DNA of 64,000 bases from an uncultured Bacteroidales bacterium (lineage in GTDB: Bacteria; Bacteroidota; Bacteroidia; Bacteroidales; F082). The DNA lies in the NCBI GenBank assembly GCA_947307415.1, contig CAMZJA010000009.1, positions 16,003 through 80,002 on the forward strand, written 5' to 3'. Under the pieces are notes generated by a model. It was not told where the DNA came from. It searched no databases and was given only the letters and a program-made list of their open reading frames with translations. A program made the translations under genes and the position numbers. Below are positions 25,631-33,998 of the stretch, one piece after another (within the stretch, counting starts at the first letter, position 1; every line of letters starts with the position of its first letter).

Positions 25631-27394
25631 TTATTCTTTAATTAACACATTTTTGACTTCCCATGTCGCAGCTGCGGCATCAGTGCTGGTATATCTGAAT
25701 GCAAAGTGGAAATTGCCTGTCCCGAGGTAAGATGAGACATCTATATCTCCAGAGGACACAAATGTAAAGTTCGTTCCTCCAGGATATGTAGGGATGTCAA
25801 TCTGCGTCCATGTAGCCGTCGAAGGCAATCCTGATTCATAATCGGTAGACACCCAAAGTGTCATTTCCTCAGTATGATTTGCTCCGTATTTGTATGCATG
25901 CTCAAATGACAGCAATGCAGAAGCATATCCGTTCAAATCAATTGACGGCGAAATAAGCCAGCTCTCGCTTTCAAAAGCATGACCTAGATATGCACTGGCT
26001 TTCATACAAGAATATTCCGACGAAAATGCCCAAACGTAATTGAGACCTTCTGGAAGATACACATTCTGGATTGTAAAGTCACCCTGGCTTGTCGCGAACG
26101 ATTCATTGAAAATTGTCGCAGGAGGTGGTGTCGGCACACCATTTTCAACCTTAATCGACTTTATTTCAATAGTTCCGCATGAGCCTGCTGGTGAAACATA
26201 TCTGACTGCCAAAGTGACAATCTTTCCAATAAATTCATCAATTGCCACCTCATTGGTCAAGAAGGTGTTCCAATCGCCGACATTTTCCCATTCAAAAGGA
26301 ATGTCAGTCCAGCTGTATTCTGTCGGGTCGTTGCCATATTCATAATCCTCAGAAATTTTCAAGACAAGCTCGTTGCTGAAGTTCGAGAAATAACGTGCGA
26401 GATAATTGATCGTTACTTTCACATTGTCTCCAGTAAGGTCGATAGGCGAAGAGATAAGCCAGTCTTCATTGGCTAAGTAGTCATTTCCGACTTTACCGGT
26501 CATCTTTGCTGTCTCAAAATCAATTATCCAAGTTTGATCGCCCAACACATTGTATGGCATATATGTTCCGAATGATGCCGAGAAGTTTTGCTGATATGGA
26601 AGCTCCATAATCTCGCCACCTTCACCACATCTTGGACCTGTCAGATTGACATCCGATAGATTACGGATAAGCAGCTGCCACTCTTCACTATACTTATTGT
26701 ATAAAGATACAATACTCGTCATAGTTCCTTTTCCTGATGGAAGCGGATCCAAAGCGAAACTGGCTTTATTACTTGTACGAGTAATTATCGCACCGCCATC
26801 ACAACTTGACAGATTTCTACTTGCGGCAGTTTGGCCGTTAGCATATGTCAGTCCTTCATACACATCGTACTGAACATTTTTTAATTTTACAAGATCACAC
26901 AAAAAGGCACCGGCTTTAATCTCATCGATGGTTGCTTCTCTTGGCTGTACTTTATCAGTCATACCTCTTTGATAAATCACAATATGTTTGTTCGGATTTT
27001 GATCCAAAGCCTGAATTTGTGGAAGTCCAAAGTAAGTTGTGTCGATTGTGCCGTAAAGACTGAATCCGACATAGTCGCCGATTCTTACTACAAAATCATC
27101 ACTACCACTTATACGATTGACAGCGATGCATCTGCCATCTTCTCCTCTAAGATAGAATGAACGGTAGATATTGCCATGGGTCTCATCTGCTATGACGTAG
27201 CCCTTCACTGTCGCGTCTTTATGATAACTTTTATCAAAACGGAAAGGAGCAACGGCGAGTGAGTCGAGCAACTGGCCTACAGTCCAAACCTTACCTTCTG
27301 GAAAATCTTTTATTTCCGGTGTGTCTAAAACTTTCTTTTTGCAAGAAACCGACACCAACAATATACCTATTAATAATATAGCAAGTTTTTTCAT
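25631..27394 (-). CDS. DUF5689 lipoprotein with two choice-of-anchor J domains
   Basis: The product has 587 residues from ATG 27394, which has a good ribosome site (GGAGAAAT) upstream; an in-frame ATG six codons earlier overlaps that site. The lipoprotein signal (LAILLIGILLVSVSCKKK) is followed by DUF5689 at about 25-230 (DATVKGYVIADETHGNIYRS FYLRGED; GKGTMTSIVSLYNKYSEEWQ). Two jelly-roll choice-of-anchor J domains come after (NEDWLISSPIDLTGDNVKVT; ESWLISPSIDLNGYASALLS). The architecture indicates a surface-exposed carbohydrate- or nucleic-acid-binding lipoprotein working with the adjacent TonB receptor. Confidence 0.78.
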   Translation of the reverse strand: MKKLAILLIGILLVSVSCKKKVLDTPEIKDFPEGKVWTVGQLLDSLAVAPFRFDKSYHKDATVKGYVIADETHGNIYRSFYLRGEDGRCIAVNRISGSDDFVVRIGDYVGFSLYGTIDTTYFGLPQIQALDQNPNKHIVIYQRGMTDKVQPREATIDEIKAGAFLCDLVKLKNVQYDVYEGLTYANGQTAASRNLSSCDGGAIITRTSNKASFALDPLPSGKGTMTSIVSLYNKYSEEWQLLIRNLSDVNLTGPRCGEGGEIMELPYQQNFSASFGTYMPYNVLGDQTWIIDFETAKMTGKVGNDYLANEDWLISSPIDLTGDNVKVTINYLARYFSNFSNELVLKISEDYEYGNDPTEYSWTDIPFEWENVGDWNTFLTNEVAIDEFIGKIVTLAVRYVSPAGSCGTIEIKSIKVENGVPTPPPATIFNESFATSQGDFTIQNVYLPEGLNYVWAFSSEYSCMKASAYLGHAFESESWLISPSIDLNGYASALLSFEHAYKYGANHTEEMTLWVSTDYESGLPSTATWTQIDIPTYPGGTNFTFVSSGDIDVSSYLGTGNFHFAFRYTSTDAAAATWEVKNVLIKE

Positions 27395-27413
27395 GATTAT
27401 TTCTCCTTTCAAA

Positions 27414-29981
27414 TTAGTGTCTTACTGTTAAACTGATGAAATAATTAAGTCCGTAGAGATAAGAATATTTCTCCGGGAAACGATCCGGGTCGTCGTAATC
27501 TGAACGAAGCTGTTCGTAACCGTAGAGAATGATGTTCTTGTTGTTCAATACATTGTTGACACTCACGTTGAGAAGGATTGAATAGCCCTTCACGCTCCAC
27601 GATTTGCCTGCATAGAGGTCGAGGGTGAAAGCGTCGTCGAGTTTCTTCTGTTCGAGAAGTTTATCTATTCTAACATCACCGTTATACATGTTCTCAAACG
27701 CGTCATTCACGTGGTTTGTCGGGTTGACAGCGAGGTAATAATCGGCGAAATAGTTGGCGTTAACACTAATCCACCAGTATTTCGGTGAGTTGTATTTCAA
27801 TCCGATTGAACCTGCGGTCTGTGGCATCTCGCCCACGTAGTAGTTTTCAAGATAAACTTCTTCGCCGTCGTAGATAGCTTTGGCGTTGTTGTCTTCGTAT
27901 ACGTACACTTTCGGGCGGTTTGAGTAGCGGTGCTCACCCACTGTTCCAGCCAGCTGTGCGCTGATGGTTGGTGTGATGTTGATGTCGGCGCCGAGCTCGA
28001 TACCTTGGGCGTACTGGTTGATGTCGTTCATGATGTAGTTGACAAACTTACCTGTCGACTCATAGTAGAACGAGCGGTTCCATGTAAGGTCGTAGAACTG
28101 TGTGCGATAAGCGGCGGCACGCACCTTCATTAATGGTGAGCGGTATTCGTAGCCGAGGTCGAAAGCAAAGATCTTCTCGTTGTCGACGTCGCTCACAATG
28201 GTGTTACGCACACGCGGTGCCACAAACACGCTTCTGAACTCAGGAGCCTGGCTCTTCAGCATGACGTTGGCGACGATGTAGTTACGTCCGTTGAGAGCGT
28301 AGCTGCCACCGAACTTCGTGCTACCGTTCACCTGGTTGAGTTTCTTTGAATCGCCATACGACTCATCGCCTTGGAAACGACCGTTTTCGAAGTTACCTGT
28401 ACGGTACAGCTGAGTGTAATCGGCCTCCAAGCCAAGGTATGTCGACCAGCGGTTCTTCACATATGTCAACTCACCCCACAAAGTAACTTTGTTGACATTC
28501 GCGATATAATCGTAGCCGATGATATCGCCGACTTGAGCCACATGGTTTTTGTTTTGGATGTTAACCTGCTGCTCGTCAGAGATATCGAAAGCCTCGCCGT
28601 CGGCATATTTATCAATGTCGAGATAATAATCACCGCCAAGAAGGTCGGCCACTTTCTTATAGTAATGAGTCTTCGAAACTCCCGCTCTCAAACCTCCGTA
28701 GAGATGCAGATTAGGGTTGAATTCATATTTGAAAGTGCTTGTCAAACCATACTGTTTCTTATCCTGACGACGTTCCTCAAGGATATACTTCGAGAAAATT
28801 CCTGTAATGGTGTTGCCATTGGTATTGTTGGCATTATTAACTGTCATCAGGTTTCTCGAGTTGGCCGCATACAGTTTATCCCAATCAATTTGGTGCATGC
28901 TTTCATCATTGATCCACTGCTGTATGTAAGCTTCGTAACCTTCCTGAGTATATCCCGTTTTTCCTAAATCAAGCATATATTTGTAATAGCTCGGGAGATT
29001 GCGGTAGTAGTCAGGACGCGGGTCGGCAGCCTCACCCCAGTCGAGAGCTGTGGAAGCGCTCTTGCCAAACCAGTAATACAGGGTGGTGTTGACGCTCAGC
29101 TTATCGCTCGGTGTCCAGTAATGCTGGAATTGGAACATAGGCTGATGATATGAGCTCACACGTGCGTTACGGCGGAATTTATTGCCGTTTTCGTCGGTCT
29201 GCCAGCCCCAGTTAGGATTGTAATAGTTATTATCGAGGAGGTCGTATGCTTCTTGCACAGACGGCGATGACGCGGCGCGCTGCGATGGCGAGCCGAACAC
29301 CAGGAATCCTAACGAATGCTGCTTGTTAATCTTCTTTTCAGCTGAGAAGAAATAGCTCGATCCGTTGTACCAAGTGCCTTCGTTCCAAGAGAACACGCTG
29401 TTCATCGGAGTGTAACGTCCGGAAATAGAAGCCGCGAACGCCCAGCCGTTTTTCATCATGCCTGTCCCGACAGAAGCCATGAGACGATGGGCATACGAAC
29501 GGTTCGACAACGAATAGCTCAACGACACCTGCTTGCGGTAGTTGCTGGCTCTGGTTGTGATAGCCGTCACACCGGCCGGACCGCCGAAGCTCTCGTAGGT
29601 GATGCCCGAGTTGACCATGATGACCGAGTTACGCATCACGTCGTTCAAACCGCCCCAGTTGGAGTAGTAAGGACGACCGCCGTCAGGGTCGTTCATCAAA
29701 ACACCGTTTATCATGACATCGGTGTATTTCGAGTCGTATGCGCGGATACGGAATCGTCTCGAACTGAGGTTGTAAGCCGCGATGTTGTTGAATGCGTCGC
29801 GCGACGACTGCAAAAAACTCGAGATATCCGTCGAGCTCTGCGCATCGTCATAATCCGTGTCAATCATGATGATTGTCGGAAGCGATGTGTTCTCACTGAC
29901 GATGGTGTCAGTTGTCTGCTTTTGTGCCATCAGATTCAAACTGAAAGCAGCAGCTAAGAATAACAGTAGATATTTTTTCAT
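27414..29981 (-). CDS. TonB-dependent outer-membrane receptor
   Basis: The product has 855 residues with a signal peptide (MKKYLLLFLAAAFSLNLMAQ). The plug domain follows at about 45-145 (FRIRAYDSKYTDVMINGVLM; GGPAGVTAITTRASNYRKQV) and a 22-strand barrel completes the protein, with many aromatic girdle residues and a terminal strand LYGLNYFISLTVRH. There is no N-terminal carboxypeptidase-like domain and no SusD partner, so it is not a standard SusC pair. It heads the operon containing two DUF5689 lipoproteins and is divergent from a secreted EEP nuclease gene, which suggests uptake of nucleic-acid breakdown products or phosphate compounds. The substrate is inference. Confidence 0.87.
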   Translation of the reverse strand: MKKYLLLFLAAAFSLNLMAQKQTTDTIVSENTSLPTIIMIDTDYDDAQSSTDISSFLQSSRDAFNNIAAYNLSSRRFRIRAYDSKYTDVMINGVLMNDPDGGRPYYSNWGGLNDVMRNSVIMVNSGITYESFGGPAGVTAITTRASNYRKQVSLSYSLSNRSYAHRLMASVGTGMMKNGWAFAASISGRYTPMNSVFSWNEGTWYNGSSYFFSAEKKINKQHSLGFLVFGSPSQRAASSPSVQEAYDLLDNNYYNPNWGWQTDENGNKFRRNARVSSYHQPMFQFQHYWTPSDKLSVNTTLYYWFGKSASTALDWGEAADPRPDYYRNLPSYYKYMLDLGKTGYTQEGYEAYIQQWINDESMHQIDWDKLYAANSRNLMTVNNANNTNGNTITGIFSKYILEERRQDKKQYGLTSTFKYEFNPNLHLYGGLRAGVSKTHYYKKVADLLGGDYYLDIDKYADGEAFDISDEQQVNIQNKNHVAQVGDIIGYDYIANVNKVTLWGELTYVKNRWSTYLGLEADYTQLYRTGNFENGRFQGDESYGDSKKLNQVNGSTKFGGSYALNGRNYIVANVMLKSQAPEFRSVFVAPRVRNTIVSDVDNEKIFAFDLGYEYRSPLMKVRAAAYRTQFYDLTWNRSFYYESTGKFVNYIMNDINQYAQGIELGADINITPTISAQLAGTVGEHRYSNRPKVYVYEDNNAKAIYDGEEVYLENYYVGEMPQTAGSIGLKYNSPKYWWISVNANYFADYYLAVNPTNHVNDAFENMYNGDVRIDKLLEQKKLDDAFTLDLYAGKSWSVKGYSILLNVSVNNVLNNKNIILYGYEQLRSDYDDPDRFPEKYSYLYGLNYFISLTVRH

Positions 29982-30000
29982 TTAACAAAATTTAAGCGTA

Positions 30001-30008
30001 CAAATTTA
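30001..30008 (-). promoter_or_regulatory. -7 promoter box of the TonB receptor operon
   Basis: The minus strand reads TAAATTTG then TACG, 19 bases upstream of ATG 29981. Confidence 0.55.
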
Positions 30009-30064
30009 CGAATTTTTTCTTACTAAAATAAAAAAGGTGAAAATTAATTTATGTCGATTTTTTC

Positions 30065-30094
30065 TTGACTATTAAAAATTTCTCACTATATTTG
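30065..30094 (+). promoter_or_regulatory. Promoter of the EEP nuclease gene
   Basis: TTG at 30065-30067 and TATATTTG at 30087-30094, 19 bp apart, form a consensus pair, divergent from the TonB operon promoter. Confidence 0.65.
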
Positions 30095-30120
30095 TACCCA
30101 AATTCATTTTTGTAAAAATC

Positions 30121-31179
30121 ATGTTAAGAAAATTACACATTTTGGCAATTGTGATGCTGTTTGTCATCACCTCAGCCACTGCACAGCAGCAGTTTAAGAT
30201 GGCTCTCGTAGGTTTCTACAACCTTGAGAATCTTTATGATACCATCAACGACCCCGACAAGAACGATGAAGAATTTCTGCCTCAAGGCAAAAACGCCTGG
30301 AACACCGAGAAATACATCACCAAACTGCATAACATGGCTTATGCCATCTCAACCATAGGCACCGACAAGAGCGAAAAGTTCTGCTCTCCTGACGGCCTCA
30401 TGGTGCTCGGCGTCTCGGAAATCGAGAACCGCCATGTGCTCGAAGATCTGGTGGCACAGCCTGAGCTTGCCAGCCGCAACTACCAAATCGTTCACTACGA
30501 CTCGCCCGACCGCCGTGGCGTCGACGTGGCATTGCTCTACAACCCGAAGTTTTTCAAGGTGACAAACCACAAGTCATATCGTCTGAATGTCCCTAACCAG
30601 CCTAACTTCATCTCACGCGACCAGCTTGTGGTGACAGGTATCTTGGACGACGAGGAGTTCAGCTTCATCGTGATGCACTGGCCTTCACGTTACGGCGGCG
30701 AGAAACGTTCTTTGCCTGGACGTATGGCCGCGGCTCACCTCTGCCGTCATATCGCCGACTCCATCATGGAGAAAAACCCTAACGCGAAAATCGTGATGAT
30801 GGGCGACTACAACGACTACCCGACTAACAAGAGTATCATCGACGGACTGCGTGCTAAAGGCCGCGTAGAGGATATGAAGGAAGGCGATTTCTTCAACCCG
30901 ATGTGGAAGATGCATCAAAACGGCGAAGGCACCAACTACTACCGCGACGTGAAAGGTGTGCTCGACCAATGCATCATCACGCCTGCATTGCTGAAAGACG
31001 AAAACGACCCGTTCGCGACATATCAGCTGTTCAAGCCGATGGTTCACTCGAAAGAATTCTTGAAACAACACGACGGCCGCTACAACGGATATCCGTGGCG
31101 TTCATTCGCTGGCGGCGTGTGGCAAGGAGGATACAGCGACCACTTCCCGGTTTACCTTATACTCCTTAAAAGACTTTAG
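30121..31179 (+). CDS. Exported endonuclease/exonuclease/phosphatase family protein
   Basis: The product has 352 residues with a signal peptide (LHILAIVMLFVITSATAQQQ). The EEP fold shows ALVGFYNLENLYDTINDPDK (metal-binding Asn and Glu), GVSEIENRHVLEDLV, the FIVMHWPSRYGGE strand, KIVMMGDYNDYPTNKSI (GDxN motif) and the catalytic SDHFPVY at the C-terminus. These fit a DNase/phosphodiesterase; phosphatase activity is also possible. Export and divergence from the TonB/DUF5689 operon suggest degradation of extracellular nucleic acid or phosphoesters. The final codons and TAG lie in a period-7 repeat. Confidence 0.85.
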   Translation: MLRKLHILAIVMLFVITSATAQQQFKMALVGFYNLENLYDTINDPDKNDEEFLPQGKNAWNTEKYITKLHNMAYAISTIGTDKSEKFCSPDGLMVLGVSEIENRHVLEDLVAQPELASRNYQIVHYDSPDRRGVDVALLYNPKFFKVTNHKSYRLNVPNQPNFISRDQLVVTGILDDEEFSFIVMHWPSRYGGEKRSLPGRMAAAHLCRHIADSIMEKNPNAKIVMMGDYNDYPTNKSIIDGLRAKGRVEDMKEGDFFNPMWKMHQNGEGTNYYRDVKGVLDQCIITPALLKDENDPFATYQLFKPMVHSKEFLKQHDGRYNGYPWRSFAGGVWQGGYSDHFPVYLILLKRL

Positions 31180-31234
31180 ACTTTAGACCTTAGACCTTAG
31201 ACCTTAGACGTTAGCCATTAGCTATTAGCCATTA
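31171..31234 (+). repeat. Period-7 repeat tract (family C) at the nuclease stop codon
   Basis: Nine consecutive 7-mers: AGACTTTAGACTTTAGACC, then TTAGACC, TTAGACC, TTAGACG, TTAGCCA, TTAGCTA, TTAGCCA. The TAG stop of the preceding gene (31177-31179) is part of the tract. Confidence 0.9.
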
Positions 31235-31235
31235 G

Positions 31236-31306
31236 TTTTTAATGCCATATGCAGAAATGCGACCTACCACAGGGTACTGTGAGCATTTCGAAAATGGCAT
31301 TAAAAA
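31236..31306. repeat. Dispersed repeat D, copy 2, inside a nested hairpin
   Basis: The outer arms TTTTTAATGCCAT (31236-31248) and ATGGCATTAAAAA (31294-31306) are perfectly complementary. Inside are AAATGC/GCATTT and CACAG-GGTA-CTGTG. The interval 31260-31305 matches 3411-3457 with one indel. It separates two convergent genes, so it may act as a two-way terminator. A frame from ATG 31243 reads MPYAEMRPTTGYCEHFENGI, then KNYSFT and stop. Confidence 0.8.
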
Positions 31307-33883
31307 CTATTCTTTCACATAAATTCGTTTTACACGTTGGGAAATTCGCGTCATGATTTCGTACGGAATCGTGTCGCAGGCTTCGGCTATGGCCTCAATA
31401 GGATGGTTGTCGTCGAACAACACAGCCGTGTCATCTTCCTGACAATCGATGCCGGTGACGTCGATCATGGTGAGGTCCATGCAGATGTTTCCGATTATCG
31501 GCGCCGCCTTGCCGTTGACCCAGAAACAGGCGTTGCCGTTACCCAGTTGGCGGCGCAAACCGTCGGCGTAACCTATAGGAATAACTGCTATTCTCGAAGG
31601 TTTCGTGATCTTTCCGTGGCGACCGTAACCTATAGTCTCGCCAGGTTCGTATTCCTTGATTTGCTTGATTGTAGTCTTCAGCGACATCACATTATGCAGC
31701 TTTCCTCGGTCTTCGTCGCAGATTGCCACGCCATAGACACCGATACCTAATCTCACCATATCATATTGATACTCCGTGAATCGCGAGATGCCGGCAGTGT
31801 TCAGAAGATGACGCATGATCTTGTACGGGAACGCTGCCACGATCTTCGAGCTCATCTTCTCGAACATCTCCACCTGATGCATCACGAAATCACGCTCCTC
31901 AGGCATGTCGCTCGTCGCGAAATGTGAGAAAACACTCATGATCTTGAGCTTCAGATTGGCTTTAACACGTTCAATCAAAGTGTCGATTTCATCTGGAAGG
32001 AAACCCAAACGATGCATGCCGGTGTCAACTTTGATATGTATTCCGACAGGCTTTGTCAACTCAGTATCCAATTGATTTATAGCATCTTCCAGCTGCGACA
32101 GGCAACGGAAACTGTAGATGTCAGGCTCAAGATTATTCTCGATAATTTCGTCGAAGGTGTTCGTCTCCGGCGTCATCACCATGATTGGCAGTTTTATACC
32201 TTTGTTGCGCAGCTCCACACCTTCGTCGGCATACGCAACAGTAAGATAATCAACATGATGGAAAGCGAGAGCGTTCGACACCTCGTAGTTGCCGCTGCCG
32301 TAAGCAAAAGCCTTCACCATAACCATCATCTTGGTGTCTTTTTTCAGCTTTCCGCGATAATAGTTGAGGTTTTTAATAAGGTTGTCGAGGTTGATCTCAA
32401 GCACCGTCTCATGCGACTTCTGCTGCAGCACTTTCATGATGCGCTCAAACTCGAAACTACGGGCACCTTTCAACAGAACTATCTGATTTTCAAACATTTT
32501 CATCGGATGGTTGGTGAGAAAATCAGCTGTCGAAGTGTAAAAATATGAGGTTATTTTTTTATTTAATGACAATCCGTTGGTGGAGGATTTCTCGACTCCA
32601 CTTCGTTCCGCTCGAAATGACGAGCATAAGGCGGGACCGATTCCGATGAATGTGTCAACGCCTTTATTTTCAATGAGTTGTGCGACATTTTTATAAAGGT
32701 CTTCTTCTTTCAGTTCGCTCTGCAGAATATCAGAGAGAATCAGCACCTTGTTGTCGTGATGCTGCGCGTTCATGAAGTCGAGGGCGATGGCAAGAGCATT
32801 TCTGTCGTTATTGTACGAATCGTTGATTATCAGACAGTTACGCACACCTGCTTTCAATTCCATTCGCATCTCCACAGCCTCGAGATGTGCCATGCGCTCC
32901 GCGATGACATCATTCTGGAGACCCAGCAACAATGCCACGCACCAGCAGTTGATTGCGTTTTCAATGGAGGCGTTGTCGATGAAAGGGATGGTGATGGCAA
33001 TTTTTTTGCCTTTGAAAACCGCGATTATTTCCGTAGAGACGTACGGCCGTGCGTCTCTACAATCAATTGAAGAAATAAACAAATCGGCGTTTCTATCGGT
33101 TTTACTCCATGAGAAGGCGGGTATGCCGGCAGCTGAAATTGCCGAGGCAATATCTTGATTATCAGAGCAATACACAACAGCGCCCTCCTTAAGGCCTTTA
33201 AACAGCTGCAGTTTTTCCTCTATTTTCTGATGAATATTATCGAAATTTTTGCCATGCGCAGATCCAATATTTGTAAAAATGCCTATCGTCGGCTTGATGA
33301 TCTCACACAGCTTTTCCATCTCACCCGGACGCGAAATGCCTGCCTCAAAAAGCGCTATCTCGTGCGACGAATCCATCTGCCACACCGACAATGGCACGCC
33401 TATTTGCGAGTTGTAGCTCTTCGGACTGCGGCACACCGACATCGAGGGCGACAAAATCTGATAAAGCCATTCCTTCACCACCGTTTTGCCGTTGCTGCCG
33501 GTGATTCCTACGACAGGAATATTGAACTGCGAGCGATGATATGCAGCAAGGGTTTGAAGGGCAATCAAAGTATCGTTAACAACAACAAAAACGGCGTCAG
33601 AATATTGTTTTAACGCATCAAATTGCGCTTTAGCATCGTATTTTTCAATGTTTTTCTGCGAAATCACAAAGGATTTTACGCCTTTTTCATACAATTCGGC
33701 GATATATTTATGACCGTCATTCCTTCCGCTATAAAGCGCGAAAAACAACGTGTTTTCAGCATCAATCAGCAATCTGCTGTCAAACAAAATATCCTTTATA
33801 ATAATTGTATCTGATTGATTACCAATTATTTGACCTCCAACAATAGAGGCAATTTGTTTTATAGTATAACCTTCGTTTTGCAT
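31307..33883 (-). CDS. Bifunctional MurF ligase / alanine racemase
   Basis: This 858-residue fusion is typical of Bacteroidota. The N-terminal MurF half adds D-Ala-D-Ala to UDP-MurNAc-tripeptide; its P-loop is GITGSNGKT (residues 127-135). The C-terminal half, from about residue 485 (HETVLEINLDNLIKNLNYYR), is a PLP-dependent alanine racemase with the lysine segment MVMVKAFAYGSGNYEV, a catalytic Tyr region (VIPIGYADGLRR) and CMDLTMIDV. It thus makes D-Ala and uses its dipeptide product in one polypeptide. Two dispersed repeats lie in frame in the MurF half: family A at residues 275-284 (RDARPYVSTE) and family B at about 421-433 (FRAERSGVEKSS). Confidence 0.94.
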   Translation of the reverse strand: MQNEGYTIKQIASIVGGQIIGNQSDTIIIKDILFDSRLLIDAENTLFFALYSGRNDGHKYIAELYEKGVKSFVISQKNIEKYDAKAQFDALKQYSDAVFVVVNDTLIALQTLAAYHRSQFNIPVVGITGSNGKTVVKEWLYQILSPSMSVCRSPKSYNSQIGVPLSVWQMDSSHEIALFEAGISRPGEMEKLCEIIKPTIGIFTNIGSAHGKNFDNIHQKIEEKLQLFKGLKEGAVVYCSDNQDIASAISAAGIPAFSWSKTDRNADLFISSIDCRDARPYVSTEIIAVFKGKKIAITIPFIDNASIENAINCWCVALLLGLQNDVIAERMAHLEAVEMRMELKAGVRNCLIINDSYNNDRNALAIALDFMNAQHHDNKVLILSDILQSELKEEDLYKNVAQLIENKGVDTFIGIGPALCSSFRAERSGVEKSSTNGLSLNKKITSYFYTSTADFLTNHPMKMFENQIVLLKGARSFEFERIMKVLQQKSHETVLEINLDNLIKNLNYYRGKLKKDTKMMVMVKAFAYGSGNYEVSNALAFHHVDYLTVAYADEGVELRNKGIKLPIMVMTPETNTFDEIIENNLEPDIYSFRCLSQLEDAINQLDTELTKPVGIHIKVDTGMHRLGFLPDEIDTLIERVKANLKLKIMSVFSHFATSDMPEERDFVMHQVEMFEKMSSKIVAAFPYKIMRHLLNTAGISRFTEYQYDMVRLGIGVYGVAICDEDRGKLHNVMSLKTTIKQIKEYEPGETIGYGRHGKITKPSRIAVIPIGYADGLRRQLGNGNACFWVNGKAAPIIGNICMDLTMIDVTGIDCQEDDTAVLFDDNHPIEAIAEACDTIPYEIMTRISQRVKRIYVKE
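32585..32622 (-). repeat. Family B repeat in frame inside murF-alr
   Basis: In the gene's sense it reads CGTCATTTCGAGCGGAACGA then AGTGGAGTCGAGAAATCC and encodes SFRAERSGVEKSS. The ComEA-like gene at 55968 has the same element in the same frame (SFRAQRSGVEKSS). Confidence 0.85.
33033..33060. repeat. Family A 28-bp palindrome, copy 2 (inside murF-alr)
   Basis: GTAGAGACGTACGG then CCGTGCGTCTCTAC, self-complementary apart from one position. It is read as RDARPYVSTE in the MurF half. Confidence 0.88.
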
Positions 33884-33967
33884 ATCGCAAAGTTACTAAA
33901 TTTTCACATAAATAATTGATTTTTAAAAATTTATTAAAAAATATTTGGATTTTCAAAAAAATATTTC

Positions 33968-33975
33968 TACCTTTG
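33968..33975 (+). promoter_or_regulatory. -7 promoter box of pdxA
   Basis: TACCTTTG then ACG, 23 bases before ATG 33999. It lies inside the longer open frame upstream, supporting 33999 as the true start. Confidence 0.6.
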
Positions 33976-33998
33976 ACGCTTTAAAACGAGCATTCTTT

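Noticed and set aside
33945-33998. Longer N-terminus of PdxA
   Set aside because: The -7 promoter box at 33968-33975 lies inside it and the conserved protein starts at 33999.
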